From Linepithema humile (lineage: Eukaryota; Arthropoda; Insecta; Hymenoptera; Formicidae): 64,000 bases of DNA. The stretch is from assembly GCF_040581485.1 (NCBI RefSeq), contig NC_090129.1, positions 19,784,764 to 19,848,763 on the forward strand. Reading direction: 5' to 3'. Numbering within the stretch: position 1 is the stretch's first letter; the number at the start of each line of letters is the position of its first letter. The notes below the pieces were generated by a model. It worked only from the letters and a program-made list of their open reading frames with translations. It was not told where the DNA came from and made no database searches. The position numbers and the translations under genes were made by a program. Positions 1 through 14,700 of the stretch are shown here, in pieces.

Positions 1-358
1 CTTATAATGCGATGCACCTGATACACGCATCTCGTGCCTACACGACCGGAGATTTCCGGAGAGCGAGTTCCACATCCGGCGAGCCTTGCATTCCTTTCTT
101 TCCGCGGACGAACGCGACATCAGGATTCATTCGATTGACGACTTCTTTGCGTGCTCCTAGTAGATTTATTTAAAATACAACTGCAATTAATTTTCCATTA
201 CATTTTATTCGCATATTAATCTCTTTTGAATCTCATTTTTGGATTCGGCGTATAAAATGTCGAAAATGTTACGAATATTACGTGCGACAAAAAAATTCAT
301 CAATGTTATTTTGCACTTTACAGTGTTTTTATTTTATTTTTTCCCTTTGTTGTTCTAG
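1..358 (+). other. Intron sequence upstream of the kibra WW2 exon
   Basis: The stretch ends in a T-rich tract and TAG at 356-358, the acceptor for the WW2 exon. The exon needs two codon bases from an upstream exon, which is not in the window. No WW1 coding sequence is visible here. Confidence 0.7.
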
Positions 359-1335
359 GTTTACTAAACCCCAAACATTTGCGGATTGTATCGGCAACGA
401 GCTTCCCCTCGGCTGGGAAGAGGCCTACGATAAACACGTGGGTGCCTACTACATCAATCATGTCAATCGTAAGTTTTTCTTTTACTTTTTCTTATTGAAA
501 AATGCGTTAAAACGGCCAGGTGCTTAACTTGTGATACGATATTTTTTGGAGATTTTTTTATCACATCCAGGCTTAATACTTACTTAACACTTTGAGAATT
601 TATATTATTTTTAAATAAAATAAAAAATAGAATATAAAATGTAATGACTATTATTTTGAAAAAATAGAATTTCTCTGATTGAATTAAAGTAAATTATTTA
701 GATAATTAATTAATTAGATAATAAAATAATTTAGATAATTAAAATAACATTCTACCTTGAAGAATTTATGGCATGAAGAATTCTTCACGAATGCCATAAA
801 TTCTAGAATAAGTAGAACAATTTTTTTTTCTAATTTATCATTACTGAAATTCGTACGTTTCTCATCGAATTAATATTCATATACACAGAGACAACGCAGC
901 TGGAAGATCCAAGGCAGGAATGGCGGGCCATTCAAGAGGCAATGCTTCGCGAGTATCTGCAGACCGCACAGGACGTACTCGAGGTAAGTTTAGAAACAAT
1001 TATTCATAAGCATTCATTCAGTGCGAGCAATTTTTCACTTAACGTGTCACTCGTAAAAGCGGAATTGATCCGTTAATCACTCGCCGTGTCGATGAACCTT
1101 GCGTTGCCGAGATTAAAACAAACAGGGAGGGGAGAACTGATGGAATTTCAACGAGGGTCGACGAGGGCGGCAGGAAGTCAGTCCGTGAGAAATCATGTTA
1201 CTTCCGGTCATTCGGCGTACCCTCGCGCACTACGAACGCGGCAGCGTAGATTAACACGCGATTAACCGCGTTCTGTCCCTCTGCATTTATCGCGGTATAG
1301 GATGTACTTTGCACGCACACACATGCATGCAGAGC

Positions 1336-1375
<40 letters not shown>

Positions 1376-4300
1376 AAGAAAGAGAAAGAGAGAGAGAGAA
1401 AAGGAAAAGTAAACTCTTCCTCTATATTTGTTTGTTAACTTTTTTATTCGAGAAGAAAAGAAAATCATACATATATGTCTATGGACAAAAAAACGAATCT
1501 GGTATACTGTATATTTTCTTATAATAGATCGAATTAGATTAAATATTTAATATGAACAAACATAAACATAATTAGTATCAAAGTTTTGATAACAGGTGAA
1601 AGTTGAAACGTAAATAAAAATTGTTGATTTTATCATATTTATTTTAGTCAAATATATTTAGTGTGTTTGAGTCAAATATAATCTACGGATAAGATGCATG
1701 ATCGTGCGTATGACTTCGCATCGCGACGCTCTTTCTCTCTCTCTCCTTCCCCCCTCTCTCGTGCGAGAAGTTTCTTCGATAATACATAGTTAAAGGATCG
1801 CGGCAGGTAGCTAATTCGGACGTTTGCGAGAGAAGAGGGTACTTTGGTATTTCGCCGTTGACGCCAGTCTGGACCCGCGCCGGAATGCTCTTACGTCACA
1901 CGTGGCTGCGTTATGAATTTTTGGTAGAACGCGCGCCAGGTGAGAGAGCGAGGGAGAGAGAGAGAGCAAAGAGATACGGAGAACGAGGCTTTAATCCGAG
2001 AGCAAACGAAAGATACGATAATAATATTTATCGGCGGCGGCGACGGCGGCGGCCGCGGCGGCGGCCCGGGCGGGCGGGGAGGAATGTCGATGTACGGTAT
2101 ATTTATTTCGGGCGGAATACTGTGGCCATGATGTCATCGTCGATTTTCGAGAGATTGCCTGTGTGGCTGGGGCCGCGCGATTCTAGTTTCGAGATCCCTT
2201 GCGTCTAAAGGCCCCTCGTCTTTCGTCGTCGTCGTCGTCGTCGTCGGCGTCGTCGGCGTCGTCGTCGTCGTCGGCGACACCTGCTTTCTCGCCTCGGTGC
2301 GCAACGTGAAATTCGCCGAGTCTATTTAGCTGATTATAGAAAGATTCGGAAGATTACAGAAAGATTCTGCAGTATTTTTGTTGTTTGTTTTTGGATTAAA
2401 TTGATACATATAATTTTTTACGTTCACGCGCGCTGCATCTACTTTCTCGGCGAGAAAGAAAATTCGATTCGGAAATCTAGAGAGATACGATCTGTGTAAT
2501 AAATACTTGGTGCTGAATTATCTGCACTCAACAATTTATCGCTTGTGTCGTTGAACGATTAACTAGTTATCGAGCCTCTTAAAAATAAAATTTCTATCCC
2601 CTATAAAATTCGCCGTTGTAGAGACGCAGCAAACATGTTTACCCCGGTAAACATGTTTATGCTGGAAAGGTGTAGTGCGCCTATCTTCCTAAAGGTGTGG
2701 ATACTATCCTTTCGCGTATCTCACAAATTAACCAACGCCTTGGTGTAATCCTCAAATGCGTTTGTACGCGTGGGAAATAAGATATCCAAACCCAGATCGC
2801 TGCCAAGAGATATAATGTGTGGGTTCTCACATTCTTAAAATTCTTGAAATATTCCGAGCAACGTTCCCATCAAAGATACACATTCCTGATAGTCGACGGG
2901 GATTACAATTTTTTTTCTCTCACGTATTTTTTAAGACTCGTGGATAAAAATTGCATGCTTCCTCTCCTTCGCGTTTTATAATAAATTATTTGAAGATAAG
3001 TATTTCTTTCAACAAATACTGTTCAGTTTGAGAAACACTTTTTGGAAACGCAATTAAAATTTCCTATTATTCAATATCGGTATGAGATTGTCGTAGCTTT
3101 ATGTTATCACAAGTCTTTCATCATCGGTGATTTAATTATGTTGTTATCTAACTATTACACTTTCTAATATCTAATCTCCGAAAAAGTGATATCTTTATCG
3201 TCTAAATAAAAACAATTGATTTGAAGACCAGATAAATAACAATGCTGAAATTCCGTAAAAATACCTTCACAACTCTCATTTTTCACTGAATATTCCAAGC
3301 GCATTATTCCACTAATGAACTTCTCGTTCTTACGGCAAATAAGCCGCGAACATTTTCCGCGGAAATGTATTTGCACGCGAAATATCGCAACGCCGTCCCA
3401 TACCTGGGAGTAGTTTCACTCGCTTGGGGCTTCGGGCATTAGAGGAAACCCGCGGCTTCTTTCCTTGGGAGTTTCACGCGTAGATACGTGTCGAACGCAC
3501 AGTATGTGCGTGCGTGCTTGCACACTCCCGCGCGCGAGCGCGAGCGTAACGCGGAGAGCCGGGGCTTGCATTCCGATGCAAATAACCCTCTCCGCCACCC
3601 GTCCTCGCCTTCTCTTTCTCTCTCTCGCTCCTTTCGTCTCTTCTCCGGCATCGCGCGAGGCTCTCCGCGCTCGTCAAGCGACGAATAAGCCGCGGCCAGT
3701 AGCGTCTCATCGCGACGTAGCGCCGCGATGCATACGATGTAAGTTCGCCAGATCCGCTGGCAAAATAAAAGATATATATTCTACCGCGGTTACCTAAAAA
3801 CATAAGCATAGAATTATGCGTGTGAGAATCTGTTTATTATCACGTTTGCTTTACGCAATTATACATATGCTTCCTGGTCTTTAAAAAAAACGCGAATGGC
3901 TCGAATGGTCACCGTCGCCAATATTCGATTCGAGATTTGCATATAACATTGAAATTGCTTTCACGCAAAACACGTAGATGCCAAGCGTATCACGTGATGT
4001 TTTTATGCAGTATAATAAATCAATGATATCTGAGTCAACACAGCATCGTGGAATTTATGATCGGAACGAAGGCGATACATATTTTGCGCAACTTGCATGC
4101 CTGGCAATTTTATACATTTCCTTAATTTGATGTCGTCGAAATGTCGGAAATTTGCATCTCATCATTTTTTACATCTTAATGAATATAAATAAATTTATAT
4201 CTTAATGAATACTTAATGAAATATTTTTCACTTACCGCGAGATCGAATAGCCATTCGATATCGCGCAATCTTAAAAGTCTATAATTTTTATGATTTATTC

Positions 4301-5693
4301 TGTTACGTTATTATGTAATGCGAGATTATATAAATGAAACGTATCGTGTATAGATCAAATGAAACACAATCAAAGGATTTCGCGTTGCTACAACACTTTC
4401 GTGATGACTTTCTGTGTTCCGACGATGAGTGGCCAAGACACGCTCGTGAGAGGATTATGACGTAATGTTCAGGAATTTCGAAAGTTTAGATAGGAATTCG
4501 CGAAGATGCCACGATTAATCTTGGGGAGTTTACTCAAAGTTACGCCATTCTATAATCGGTTTCTTCATTTTGAATTGCTACCGTGGTCAGAATTTTTAAT
4601 AATACCGAAGAATGGGTTTAATCGGATAACTTCAAGAATTAGCATTAAGTAGTGACGCAAATATCTATTTTCATTCGTCTATATTCTTTTCATTGCAATT
4701 ATTATTTTTGCGTCTTGTGGAAAGTTATAATTCTTTTAAAGAATAATGGCATTTCAACGTCTAGCGGCATTGCGTCTGTGTGTGTGTGTGATCAATGATT
4801 AGTAAAACTCATCCTCGAGTAATGAATAATCAACCAAATCATAAATCTCACGTTTATTCCGCGTACAGTCACGGCTTATCTCAATCCGCAATTCTCACGG
4901 TATTTGCGAGCATTCCAAGACCGAGAAAAATTCATTGCGCTCTTAGCGCTTGTGGAAGAAAAAAATGTCAATGCCTTATTAATGTCGTAATTTTTCTCTC
5001 GATATCTGCGAATAATCAGAATAATGGTCGCATCAACCAACGATAACAGTAAAAGTTTAGAATATATATCTCTCTTTTTACGACTATGATAATTCCGACA
5101 TTTTATTATTATTCATTGATAATTGTAAAGCGTACAGTGATAAAAATGTCAGCACCTAATTAATGCCGCAGCTTCTAAGATTTGGAATTAATCAGAATAA
5201 TTACGACATTACAACGTTACTCGATGATAAGACACGTGTAAAGTCAATGGAGAAAAAGTAATGTGACCACTGATCTTACTATTGAGAAGACGAATATTTT
5301 ACATTTTATCAAATGCAGTCACCCCGCTCGATCCTTCGTTAATACCGAATCTAAAGTATCGTGCTTTCGCGGTGAAAGTATCAGTACTCGACTAGTATCG
5401 CGGTATCGTCAGCGTCCGTATCCGTCCGTGAGAGAGACAGGGAAAGACTCGAAAGTCGGAGCGATCTCGCGGTCCAGGAATTCCACAGATTTCGTGCGCT
5501 GCAGCGCAAGCAGCGTTCCAGGCTCGAATCTGACATTTTTCGGGCGGAAAGGGTCGCGCGCGCTTTTGCCTCGCTTTGCCGGCCTCCTAGAGATGTGCAA
5601 ACCCCATTCTTCATGCGCTACCTCCCACCCTTTCGTGCGCTGCAGGCCCTATCCGAGCAGCACAGCATCCTGTTCCTTTCTCTCTCTCTTTCT

Positions 5694-5732
<39 letters not shown>

Positions 5733-8700
5733 GGTCTCCCTTCCATCCTTCCCCTTTTTCTCTCTTTCTCTCTTGGCTCTCCGTGATGCCCCGTCGAGAG
5801 GCAGCGAGATGCGAGAGGAATGTTAATTGCCATTTATTTTTGCCCGCTCGTCCCGTACCGCTCGTCGGCTCTCTCGCGCGGACAGATACAAAACCGATTA
5901 TGACACCGCCGGAGGAAACTGCGAATGCCTCGATGCCGTAAATCATACGGTTCGCGGATCTCGTTCGAAAGCGCAGGTGCCGGACTTTCTTCGTTCCCTC
6001 TCTCTGTTTCGTTCCTACGTGCGTCCGTCCGTCCGTCCGTCCGTCCGTTCGATCGATCGATCGGAGAATTTCATTCTTTCAGCTGGCAAGTACGCGCGGC
6101 GCGTACGCTTTTTCCCGTCGCGAGACTCGTTTTCTGCTTGATGTTTCAACTTGCGTCTCCCGCCTCGTCCGGCCGCCGCCGATGCGGCTGCCAGCGTGAA
6201 TCGCTTGTGTGTGCCATGCTTCCTAATTTAATCTTTTATTTTTGGAAAAAGATTCCGGGAATGCGCGGATACACACGCGCGCGCAGGAATAGTCGCGCGC
6301 TATTGTCTGAACTTGGAAACTTCGGGAATTCTAAAAATATGAGTAGCTTTGCTATTACGGTCAAATTTTACATTATGCGTTGACGCGCGCGCGCGTATGT
6401 GTGTGTGTGTGTGTGTGTGTTTCGTCGGGCTTTTTACTTTTTACATTCCAGAACTTTGAATAGATTTCAAGCGGATAGTGGGAGTTGACTTTGTCTCCTT
6501 CTATCGGTTCTTCAAATCGTTCCTGATGCGCGCGCGAGACCAGGAGGGTTGATCGGGGGTTTCAGTTGACAGCCCCGTCACGCGTTCCTTCGTCACTGAC
6601 CAGGGCCAATGATCCGCTTCTCGAGCGTTTCTGAGACCAACGAAACGGGAAATGTATGGCGACCCTCTGCAAATAGGAACCGGCCCGTTGTCGGTCCAGA
6701 GCGCGCCGACAGGTGTGACGTCTTCTGGTCCATCGGGCTCGGCCCCGGACTCGATAACGACGATGGCGTGTCGCAGAATGCGCCGGGAACATCGAAAATT
6801 ATTGCACCACCGAGATTATCCGCACGATTATCCTCGAAATAGGCGGCTGCTGCGCGCGAGATCGGGGGAAGCTATATATGGTGGTGTATAATACACGCAT
6901 ATATACGCACACATGGACGCACGCGTGTGTATGTGTATATGCGTCTTATAACGGTTCGAATCCGAAGTCTCAAAGTCATTGACATCGTTATCGACGACCG
7001 GTCGCTGCCGATTTCTGCGGACGCTGCCTAACCGCCGATGAACAAATCGCTATATTTATTTGCATACGTCCGACTATACATATATCTGATCTTCTTTAAT
7101 GTTCCAAGATGATGAAATTTCTGTTGCGTGGTATTTTGAACGCGGAATGTGACTTCTCATGCGATTGTTGTTTATCTGAATAAATCCAGTTAGCTATGAA
7201 AGCACATTGTGGGAAAAATCAAACTATTTATTTCGCTGAAACATATATTCTTTCTCTTATACGATTTTTTAGAGCAGTCGGAAATGAAAAAGTCAAGCAA
7301 AAATTTTGTATCATTTCTCGCCACTTTTTTTCAATTTTTATATATATTTTTGTAGCGAACAAATTTCCAATTAAAATTCTATCATAACAAATTACATCTG
7401 AAATTAATTAAAGTATGTAGTCTTGTCGAATTCAATTTTCTGAAGTTTTATTTGTGAAAGTCTTTTTTTCAAACAATTATGACTCGATTTGCTAAGCAAC
7501 AGTCAATTCCAAATTAATAAAAGAATTTGTCGAAGAATTAGGAGAATGTGCGGTATTTTTTAATGTCCTGCATATTTTCCTCTTCTTTTTTTCATTGTCA
7601 TCGACCATGCGGGTAACAATGTCACAGGACATGGGCTCAGCTCCATAAAATTGTTCGGTATGGGCTCACGGTAGTGTGGTATGCAGAACGAACGAACGAC
7701 GTTGGAATTCGATAAATGTGAAAGCGGATTCGTTCTTTGCAACTGGATTTGCAGCACGGCGTATGCTACGCTGCATTGTGCGCCTCATCTCTTTTTCTCG
7801 TGGTCTCGCGTACTGAAAGCGTTCTTGGATACATTTATATGCTGCGTTCCAGTTTGATCTCTGCATCGTAACTTGTCAGTCTATAATCGTCGAGGCTGCT
7901 ACGCGAAAGAATGTCTTACCATCGCACGCATAATAATCGAAATGCATTATTCTTATCTGCACAAGCGCTACGCACGCTATTTCTTATTGATGTAACGAAG
8001 TAATCACTTCGAAACAAAGTTTCTTTATCACGACCATCATTTACCTTATTCGGGAGAAGAGAAGATTTCTCGTTTCTCCATTTATCTTTCAAGTGCAGAA
8101 TTGATTTGATTTATTAATTTCCTCGGAGGAGACATGAATAATTAAACAGAACTTATTGTGTCCCTTATAAGCTTTATCGTTCTCACGCGCAGCGCCCCTC
8201 ATTTCTCGCAGGTTCGCTCGATTATACAAATTATCATTAGCTCGGAATAAAAATCGATCGGTCCTGATAACCACGAGGGTTCTATACGGTTATGATGGTC
8301 TGTGTGACACTCGATGTAGCGTGGGCTGGCTTTAGGACGGTGACTTGGCAAGCGACGAGCAGACAAGCGAGCGAACAGGCAGGCGAGCAGGCAGGCGAGC
8401 AGGTAGGCAGGCAGCCAGCCAGGCAAGCTTGCCACGAGAGATTGGAATGTCTCCCGTCCTCTCGAATCCGCTCTCCCCTGCCCTCCGCCGCCGCCTTTGC
8501 TTGCCATAGACTCCTCTCTCTGCCTTCCCCTCGCCGATGAGCCCTGGGGCCCCGCGTTGCGGTTGGAGTAGTACGTGGCGTCGTGCAAGAGCGAGAGAGA
8601 GCGTCGCCTTAACGCGCCGCTCTTTCGAGCCTCAATGCATCGCGAAGATGCCGGTTCCCCTGATCTCTGTCCTTTCGGTCTCCCTCGGATATTTCGTCCT

Positions 8701-11700
8701 TTCTCTTCCTCTCTTCTGTCTCCTCCCTCCCTCTCTCTCGAGACGTTCTCCCGGTTCCCTTTCCCCGCCCCGTCTTTCTTTATTTTTCCGCTCCTCTCTT
8801 TCTCTCTCTGTCTCTCTTTCTCCCGGTCTCGCGTAACTCGCGCCATGGGACCCTTTTGGCGTAGTGGCTACCGGTGTTACGCTCGCGTAGGGCCCCCAGG
8901 CGGTCCATGAAGTGACGGACGAAGAGCCACGAGGACTCCCGAGGGCGTACGATCACGCCGAAACGAGCGGATATGCTACTGTCCGTCTCTTCTCTAAACT
9001 CTCGCCGAGATGATGCTCCCTTTCGCGCCGCCGGAGATGCTTGCGATCCTTTATTTCCGTTATCGGAAACTCGACCTTTTAATGTTTCATCTTTTTGTTT
9101 ACGTGTGTTTACACTTTTTGTAGATATAATTTGAGTCTAAATGTCGTGAATACCTTGCTGTGCTCGTGCTTGCTCTTGAAAGTCTAGTGTTTGTTAACGT
9201 AAGAGGCGTTAAATATCGTATGTCTCATATAAACGTCATATTTTTCACTCTGCATTTTTTTATAAAATCGTTTCTTCCAATTCGACTTTCGAGATTCCTT
9301 ACAGTTTCCCTTTTCCAATTTGGGCGCAACCGCTTGTTCTTTAAGTTGGTTCGTGCTCTCTGTCCTACAATGTACTTCTTTTTCTGCACGCTCGCTCGGC
9401 TTCCCGTCCTTCCACACAATTATTTTTGTCTTTCCCAGGAGGTGAACCGAGAGCATGCCGCGAAATTCCCACGTGCCGGGGCGGAAAGAATTCGACTCGT
9501 TCATCGGTATCTACCATCCGTAAAGCACTGTTCTTATCACGCTTCCCTCGTTCCCGCGTTGCTCCTTTATTCCGCTCGTTTTGCTCCTTACTAAATTGCA
9601 TATTCGATTTACGGAGTTTCTTCCATTTTTCACTTGCGCGAATAAGAATTATGAATTTTCACCATCAAATTAATTGAGAAATTCATATCTATGTTTCTTT
9701 TTTAAACAGATCCCTTCGGCGAACTCGTGTTATTTTACGCTGATTTATGTAAAGGAAATAGTTGTTCAATTAATATCGCTTTTCCTTCTAAAATGAAAAA
9801 GAGAGTTGCTCGGAGCTGAGAGCATCTTTTCGCGACTAGGTGCGATATTTCCGAGTTTTCTCGAGGCCGCGCTACGCGAAATTCCCAAGTTGTTTCGTCA
9901 CTTGACATCCGCGAAGGATTCGACTCGGAATTAACCGCGAAGAGCGACCGCCGCGGCTTGTGCATGCCGTTTGTGCTGGCGTGGCTTTTCACATTCCTAC
10001 GGCTCTCCTTCTCCAGGGACAAACAATGTTAACGACCATACGAAGGGATCGGGATTCCATCTCTGCCAGATGATATATAAATAGGCCTATGCTTTTACCC
10101 AGAGACCAGATATATACGCATACTAGCGTTATTCTTCCTTTTTGTGAGCGGTTATTTTTAGAACTACGGAATTTCACGCTTCTCTTTGACGAACCCTCCT
10201 CATTCTCTTTCCATTCCCCGATTTTCTCTCTCTTTCTCTTTAACTGTCTCTTTTCATTTTGCCTTTTTGTTTTCAATTCTGTTTGATGTACTTGGTGTCT
10301 TCTTATAACACTCTTTATAAGTCTCTTTCTGTCTTTCTCTCTCTTTCTGCAGTTTCGATTTCCTTAGATGTGCAATGAGGAAAAACAAACATTTCGTTTA
10401 TTTTTGCTTTTACCCGAGTGATCAGGAAGTTTGTAGCGGTAGCTCTCGTTTCTCATAGCAAATTTTATTGGGGATCGCTTTGAGATTGATTGATTTTTTT
10501 TTCGTCAAACAGTGTCCCTCGATTTTGTACGGTGAACTTTCCCAGCGGTTTAACTCTCTGGAGATTGACCTTAGACGTGTTGTGTCTGGCGCGCGTGGGC
10601 TAAGAGCCCGCGCGTGCAGCGCAGACTAGAGTTCGACGTCCGGCTAGAGAAATTATATCATTGGCAACAAGTAGGATGAGTATCCTGGCGATGACATTCA
10701 TTCAGTCAGTTTATATCTCGGCGTAATTTGTTGCCAACTGACTTGATCGAATCAAGTGCGCTGCGCGCTCTTGAAAATGTGTGCACGAAAAAGTATGACG
10801 CGTACTTGAAAAGAAGTTAACATTTCCTGCATCTTTCAGCTATTACAATCAGCGTTACATTTTTGTGTATGACTATCTTATCGAAGCCGAAATAGGAATG
10901 CAAGGAGCGTAATTATCGCCATATCGCTATATTAAGTAGTTCAGTCGTAACAGGTTCAAACATGTGTTACTGTTTACTTATATATTCACACACGCGAGTA
11001 TTTAAAAACCTACTTTACGAGATAATTTTTTCGAGCAATTAAAGGATATGTTTTAAAAGCGATGATTATTCTAAGAAAACATCCGCGTTATCTTTCCGTT
11101 TTTTTTTTGTTTTTTTTTGGACGCTTAAAATCTTCGTAAGATACACGATTCGACATTTGTTCGTATATAATTTATCGTCGTCGATCATAACAGATCGGTG
11201 TTTAACAGAAGGAATGTGATCTTTAAATACATGCTCAGTGCCCTTCGAATATCGATATTACGAAATGTCGGTATTGCAATCCTTAACGCTGATTACATAT
11301 ACATCGGCCTACGACGACATGTTATCGTTGATCGCGGCTCTATTCCTATGTGGCCGTGACGCGACTATATCGCATTAAATTCCCGGTAATAAGGAGGCTA
11401 CTGTGATGCGACGATCTTCGCACTCAGCGTGCTCGCGGTCAAAGATAGCCCCCGCGTTGTTTTGACGTTCCGCCGCATCTTCGTGATAAGAAGGTTCGCG
11501 GGAAGACTCAATATAGCACCCGGCAATCATCTCGCAGGAATGCACGGTGTATCTGATTCCGATTTCTCCGAAAGCATCACGGCCCTCGGCAAGGGTTTAT
11601 ACGCATTCCTGACGTGAAAGGGATTCCGATCTGCCTCGTACGATTATGGATGCTTAAATCGAGCGGGGTATCAATATTCTCATATTAAACATCACGAGCA

Positions 11701-14700
11701 ACTTGTTTTTAATAATAAAATATTCTGCGGTCATGTTAGAATTAATTTATTATGAATAAAATGATTGATACGTATCGTGTTAAGTGATTATCTCTGTTCT
11801 AAAATTATCATAAGGTTATAATTTTTTTGCGAATGTAGATGTAGCGATAGGTTTATCTAACATGCGCAGGCGATCAGATAGATTTATCTTGAATAGCAAA
11901 AGTGCATTGCTCTTTAATCTACCTGCCAAAAGGCACATGGCGAATGCACGCGGCATGGTATATCGATTGATAGATCGCAAATTATTTATCGTCGAGGATC
12001 AGTCGATTTTTTCATAACATTTGCACCATTCGATAAAGAGCAATCTTGAATGAGGAGATATCGGGAAATCTTGATAACAATTATATATCGTGAATCACGT
12101 CCTTGCCGAGAATGCATTGGATATTTATTGATGTCGGGAAAAATGGAACAACACTCGATTAATGTGTTTAGCTATTTGGTCAAACATTGATAGGCATCAA
12201 AATATTTAACATTTAAATCAGCTGGATTTTAACTCAACGATAATGTTTTATTTTATTTTATGATTTTAGCAATTGAATTGCTGGCCATTTCGATATTTTT
12301 TTGAAATTTTTATTTAGAATTGATATTATATTCTTGTTGTCGGATATTTCTTGAACATTCTCGAAATATGTACTTGGAATACTCTCTCCCTCAAGAGAAC
12401 ATTTTCAAACAATTCTATTCCCAGAGGATGTTCTCAGAGAATTTTCTCAGAACATTCATTCGTTCTTACTTCGCATCGCAAGCAATAACTCATAATAGTT
12501 GTTGAGCGAATATTACAATTTGCGCGACGACAGCTTTAATGTCGGAGAAATAATTATTATACATAGACTGTCGTATTCTATTGTCGCGATCAATGTATCT
12601 TTCAGACGATCCAAGTTACATTGAAATGTTTATGTGACAGATAATAGTCGATGTGTAAGCGTAAGCATTTCTAACAATGCAGTAGATATTCATGAAGAAA
12701 CTATTGGCAAACTGATAAAATACTCCTTTATAAATGAAGTGTCAGTTATCTCAAGCATCGAGTTCCGCTTCTTCTTTGCAAAACTTCTTTTAATCAATTA
12801 AAAATTATATAACTACAACATAAAGAATTTTAATTAAATTACAATATTATACTTTTATCTTCTAAAAAAGTTCATCTAAAAAATATTAAATATAAATCGC
12901 CAAAGAATTCAGCAATTCGATTCTAAAGCATTCTGAAATTGGGAGATTATATTTATTGCTACAATTATTTTACATTCACAGAATAAAATATTTTTGTACC
13001 GAAAGGGGGACGTTGGCCGTTAATTGGTTAAAATCAAGTATATACGCATCGCATGTATGTCGAGGTCTCCGAGGAGCTGAAACCACTCGAACGTCATCGT
13101 GAGATGACGAGCCGCAGAAAAATGCGCGAATTGAAGGAAACGCGAAGATTCGCGTCCGATTTCTCGCTTTTATCGATGTATATATTCATATTTCCTTGAA
13201 TGCGCTTCTTCGAGAGTTACGACATTTTACTCTTCTTGCGTCGAAGATCCCCTCCTCGACGCCGCGCGACACAACGCGATGCAACGCAACGAATTATCGG
13301 TAGGTACACTCCGATAATAGTATCGCATTCCATTCATATCAGTGTTACTCGGCGGGGCCGGCTTGCCACCGCGAACCGCCTCTCACGCACGTACGCACAA
13401 GCGTATCTCATGATCAGATATTCGCGCGTACTGTATGCAAAATTTTAATTTTTGCACACTAAAATTTCAAGGAATTTACGTCACTCGCAGTGACACATCG
13501 AGCTACAGCAATAAATTAACGAATCAATTGCATAAACATTATTAATTGCGTAATCGATCGCATTAGATTATTTAGATACTTTACGGCTCTAATTGTCGTA
13601 TAATCTTGCGTTGATCAAGCATGATTCATACAAGACACAAACGTTTCGCGCGAGCGAGAAATGCGAACGTGTCTTCGTGCACATATGTGCATTTATATTT
13701 AAACAGATATATAAGCCGCACACGAATGTGCGCGTATGCACATGTGCGCCAATAAACGCAAAATGCACCGAGAACTTTCCCCGGCAGGAATTTGTTAAAT
13801 CTTGCTATATCTGGCCGATAAGAGAGGTGACGGTGCTACCGCGAATGTATACCGGGTGTATCGACACTTTGCATTGCACGTTAAAAAAATATAATTATTA
13901 TATTATTAATAATTACAAATTGATACAGTATGTACGTATATTGAAATCGAAACAAGTCTGAGTTGAAAGATTGAAATGTTTCGATCGACAATACTTCGCG
14001 ATAAATAGACAACACATTTTTGTTGTCTATTTGCTTGCGTTATCAGTTTCATTTTTAAAGCGGACTTTGCTTCATTTACATAATTTAATCAGAATTGAAT
14101 AGCAGGCTTATTTTGAAAGACTATTATGATATAATAGGTTTTCGGTCTTTAATTTACGTTATCAGTCGCACTTATCTCACTTTTATGATAAGAATTGACT
14201 AGTACATTTAAAGGTTCAACGCTGGATCGTTGAATTTTTCGTTAATTTCGCGAACGCGAAAGGCGCGATTGCGTTGTTTTGCGACGCGCTGGAATGCGGC
14301 ACGGCGTGACGCTATCGCGCGTCGGCGTCATATCAGCCGTTATCTTCACCGGAGACAGGTGCGAAAATAAATTCTGCGACGCATTATTTCGGCTAGTCCG
14401 TTCATCCGGTTTTTTCTTCGCTGTTCGCCGCGTCGGCTAAACTCAGAGATCTTCGTAGATTACGTTTTTTATTACGTTTTATTTACTTTAATCATCTAAA
14501 TGCACGAATGAAACTTTTACTGCATCTTCGCGCCGGTTCTAAGGCTTAACTTTCTGATAAGCTTTTTTCTTTAATTTTTTACAGCTTCGAGAACCAGTGT
14601 CGAGTGTCTCGATTTTTTTTATCAAGAAACAATTTATCTCAAATTAGTCGAAGAAAGCAGTTGATGTAAGATAAGAGATAGCTCGATAATCTTCTGAATA

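Noticed and set aside
6953..6963. GGTTCGAATCC, a perfect match to the tRNA B box
   Set aside because: The flanks do not form a 5-bp T stem (only three pairs), and no A box, anticodon arm or acceptor stem is found at the right distance.
8361..8424. Regular short repeats that could suggest an array
   Set aside because: Head-to-tail 12-bp units without unique spacers in an insect intron; a minisatellite, not CRISPR.
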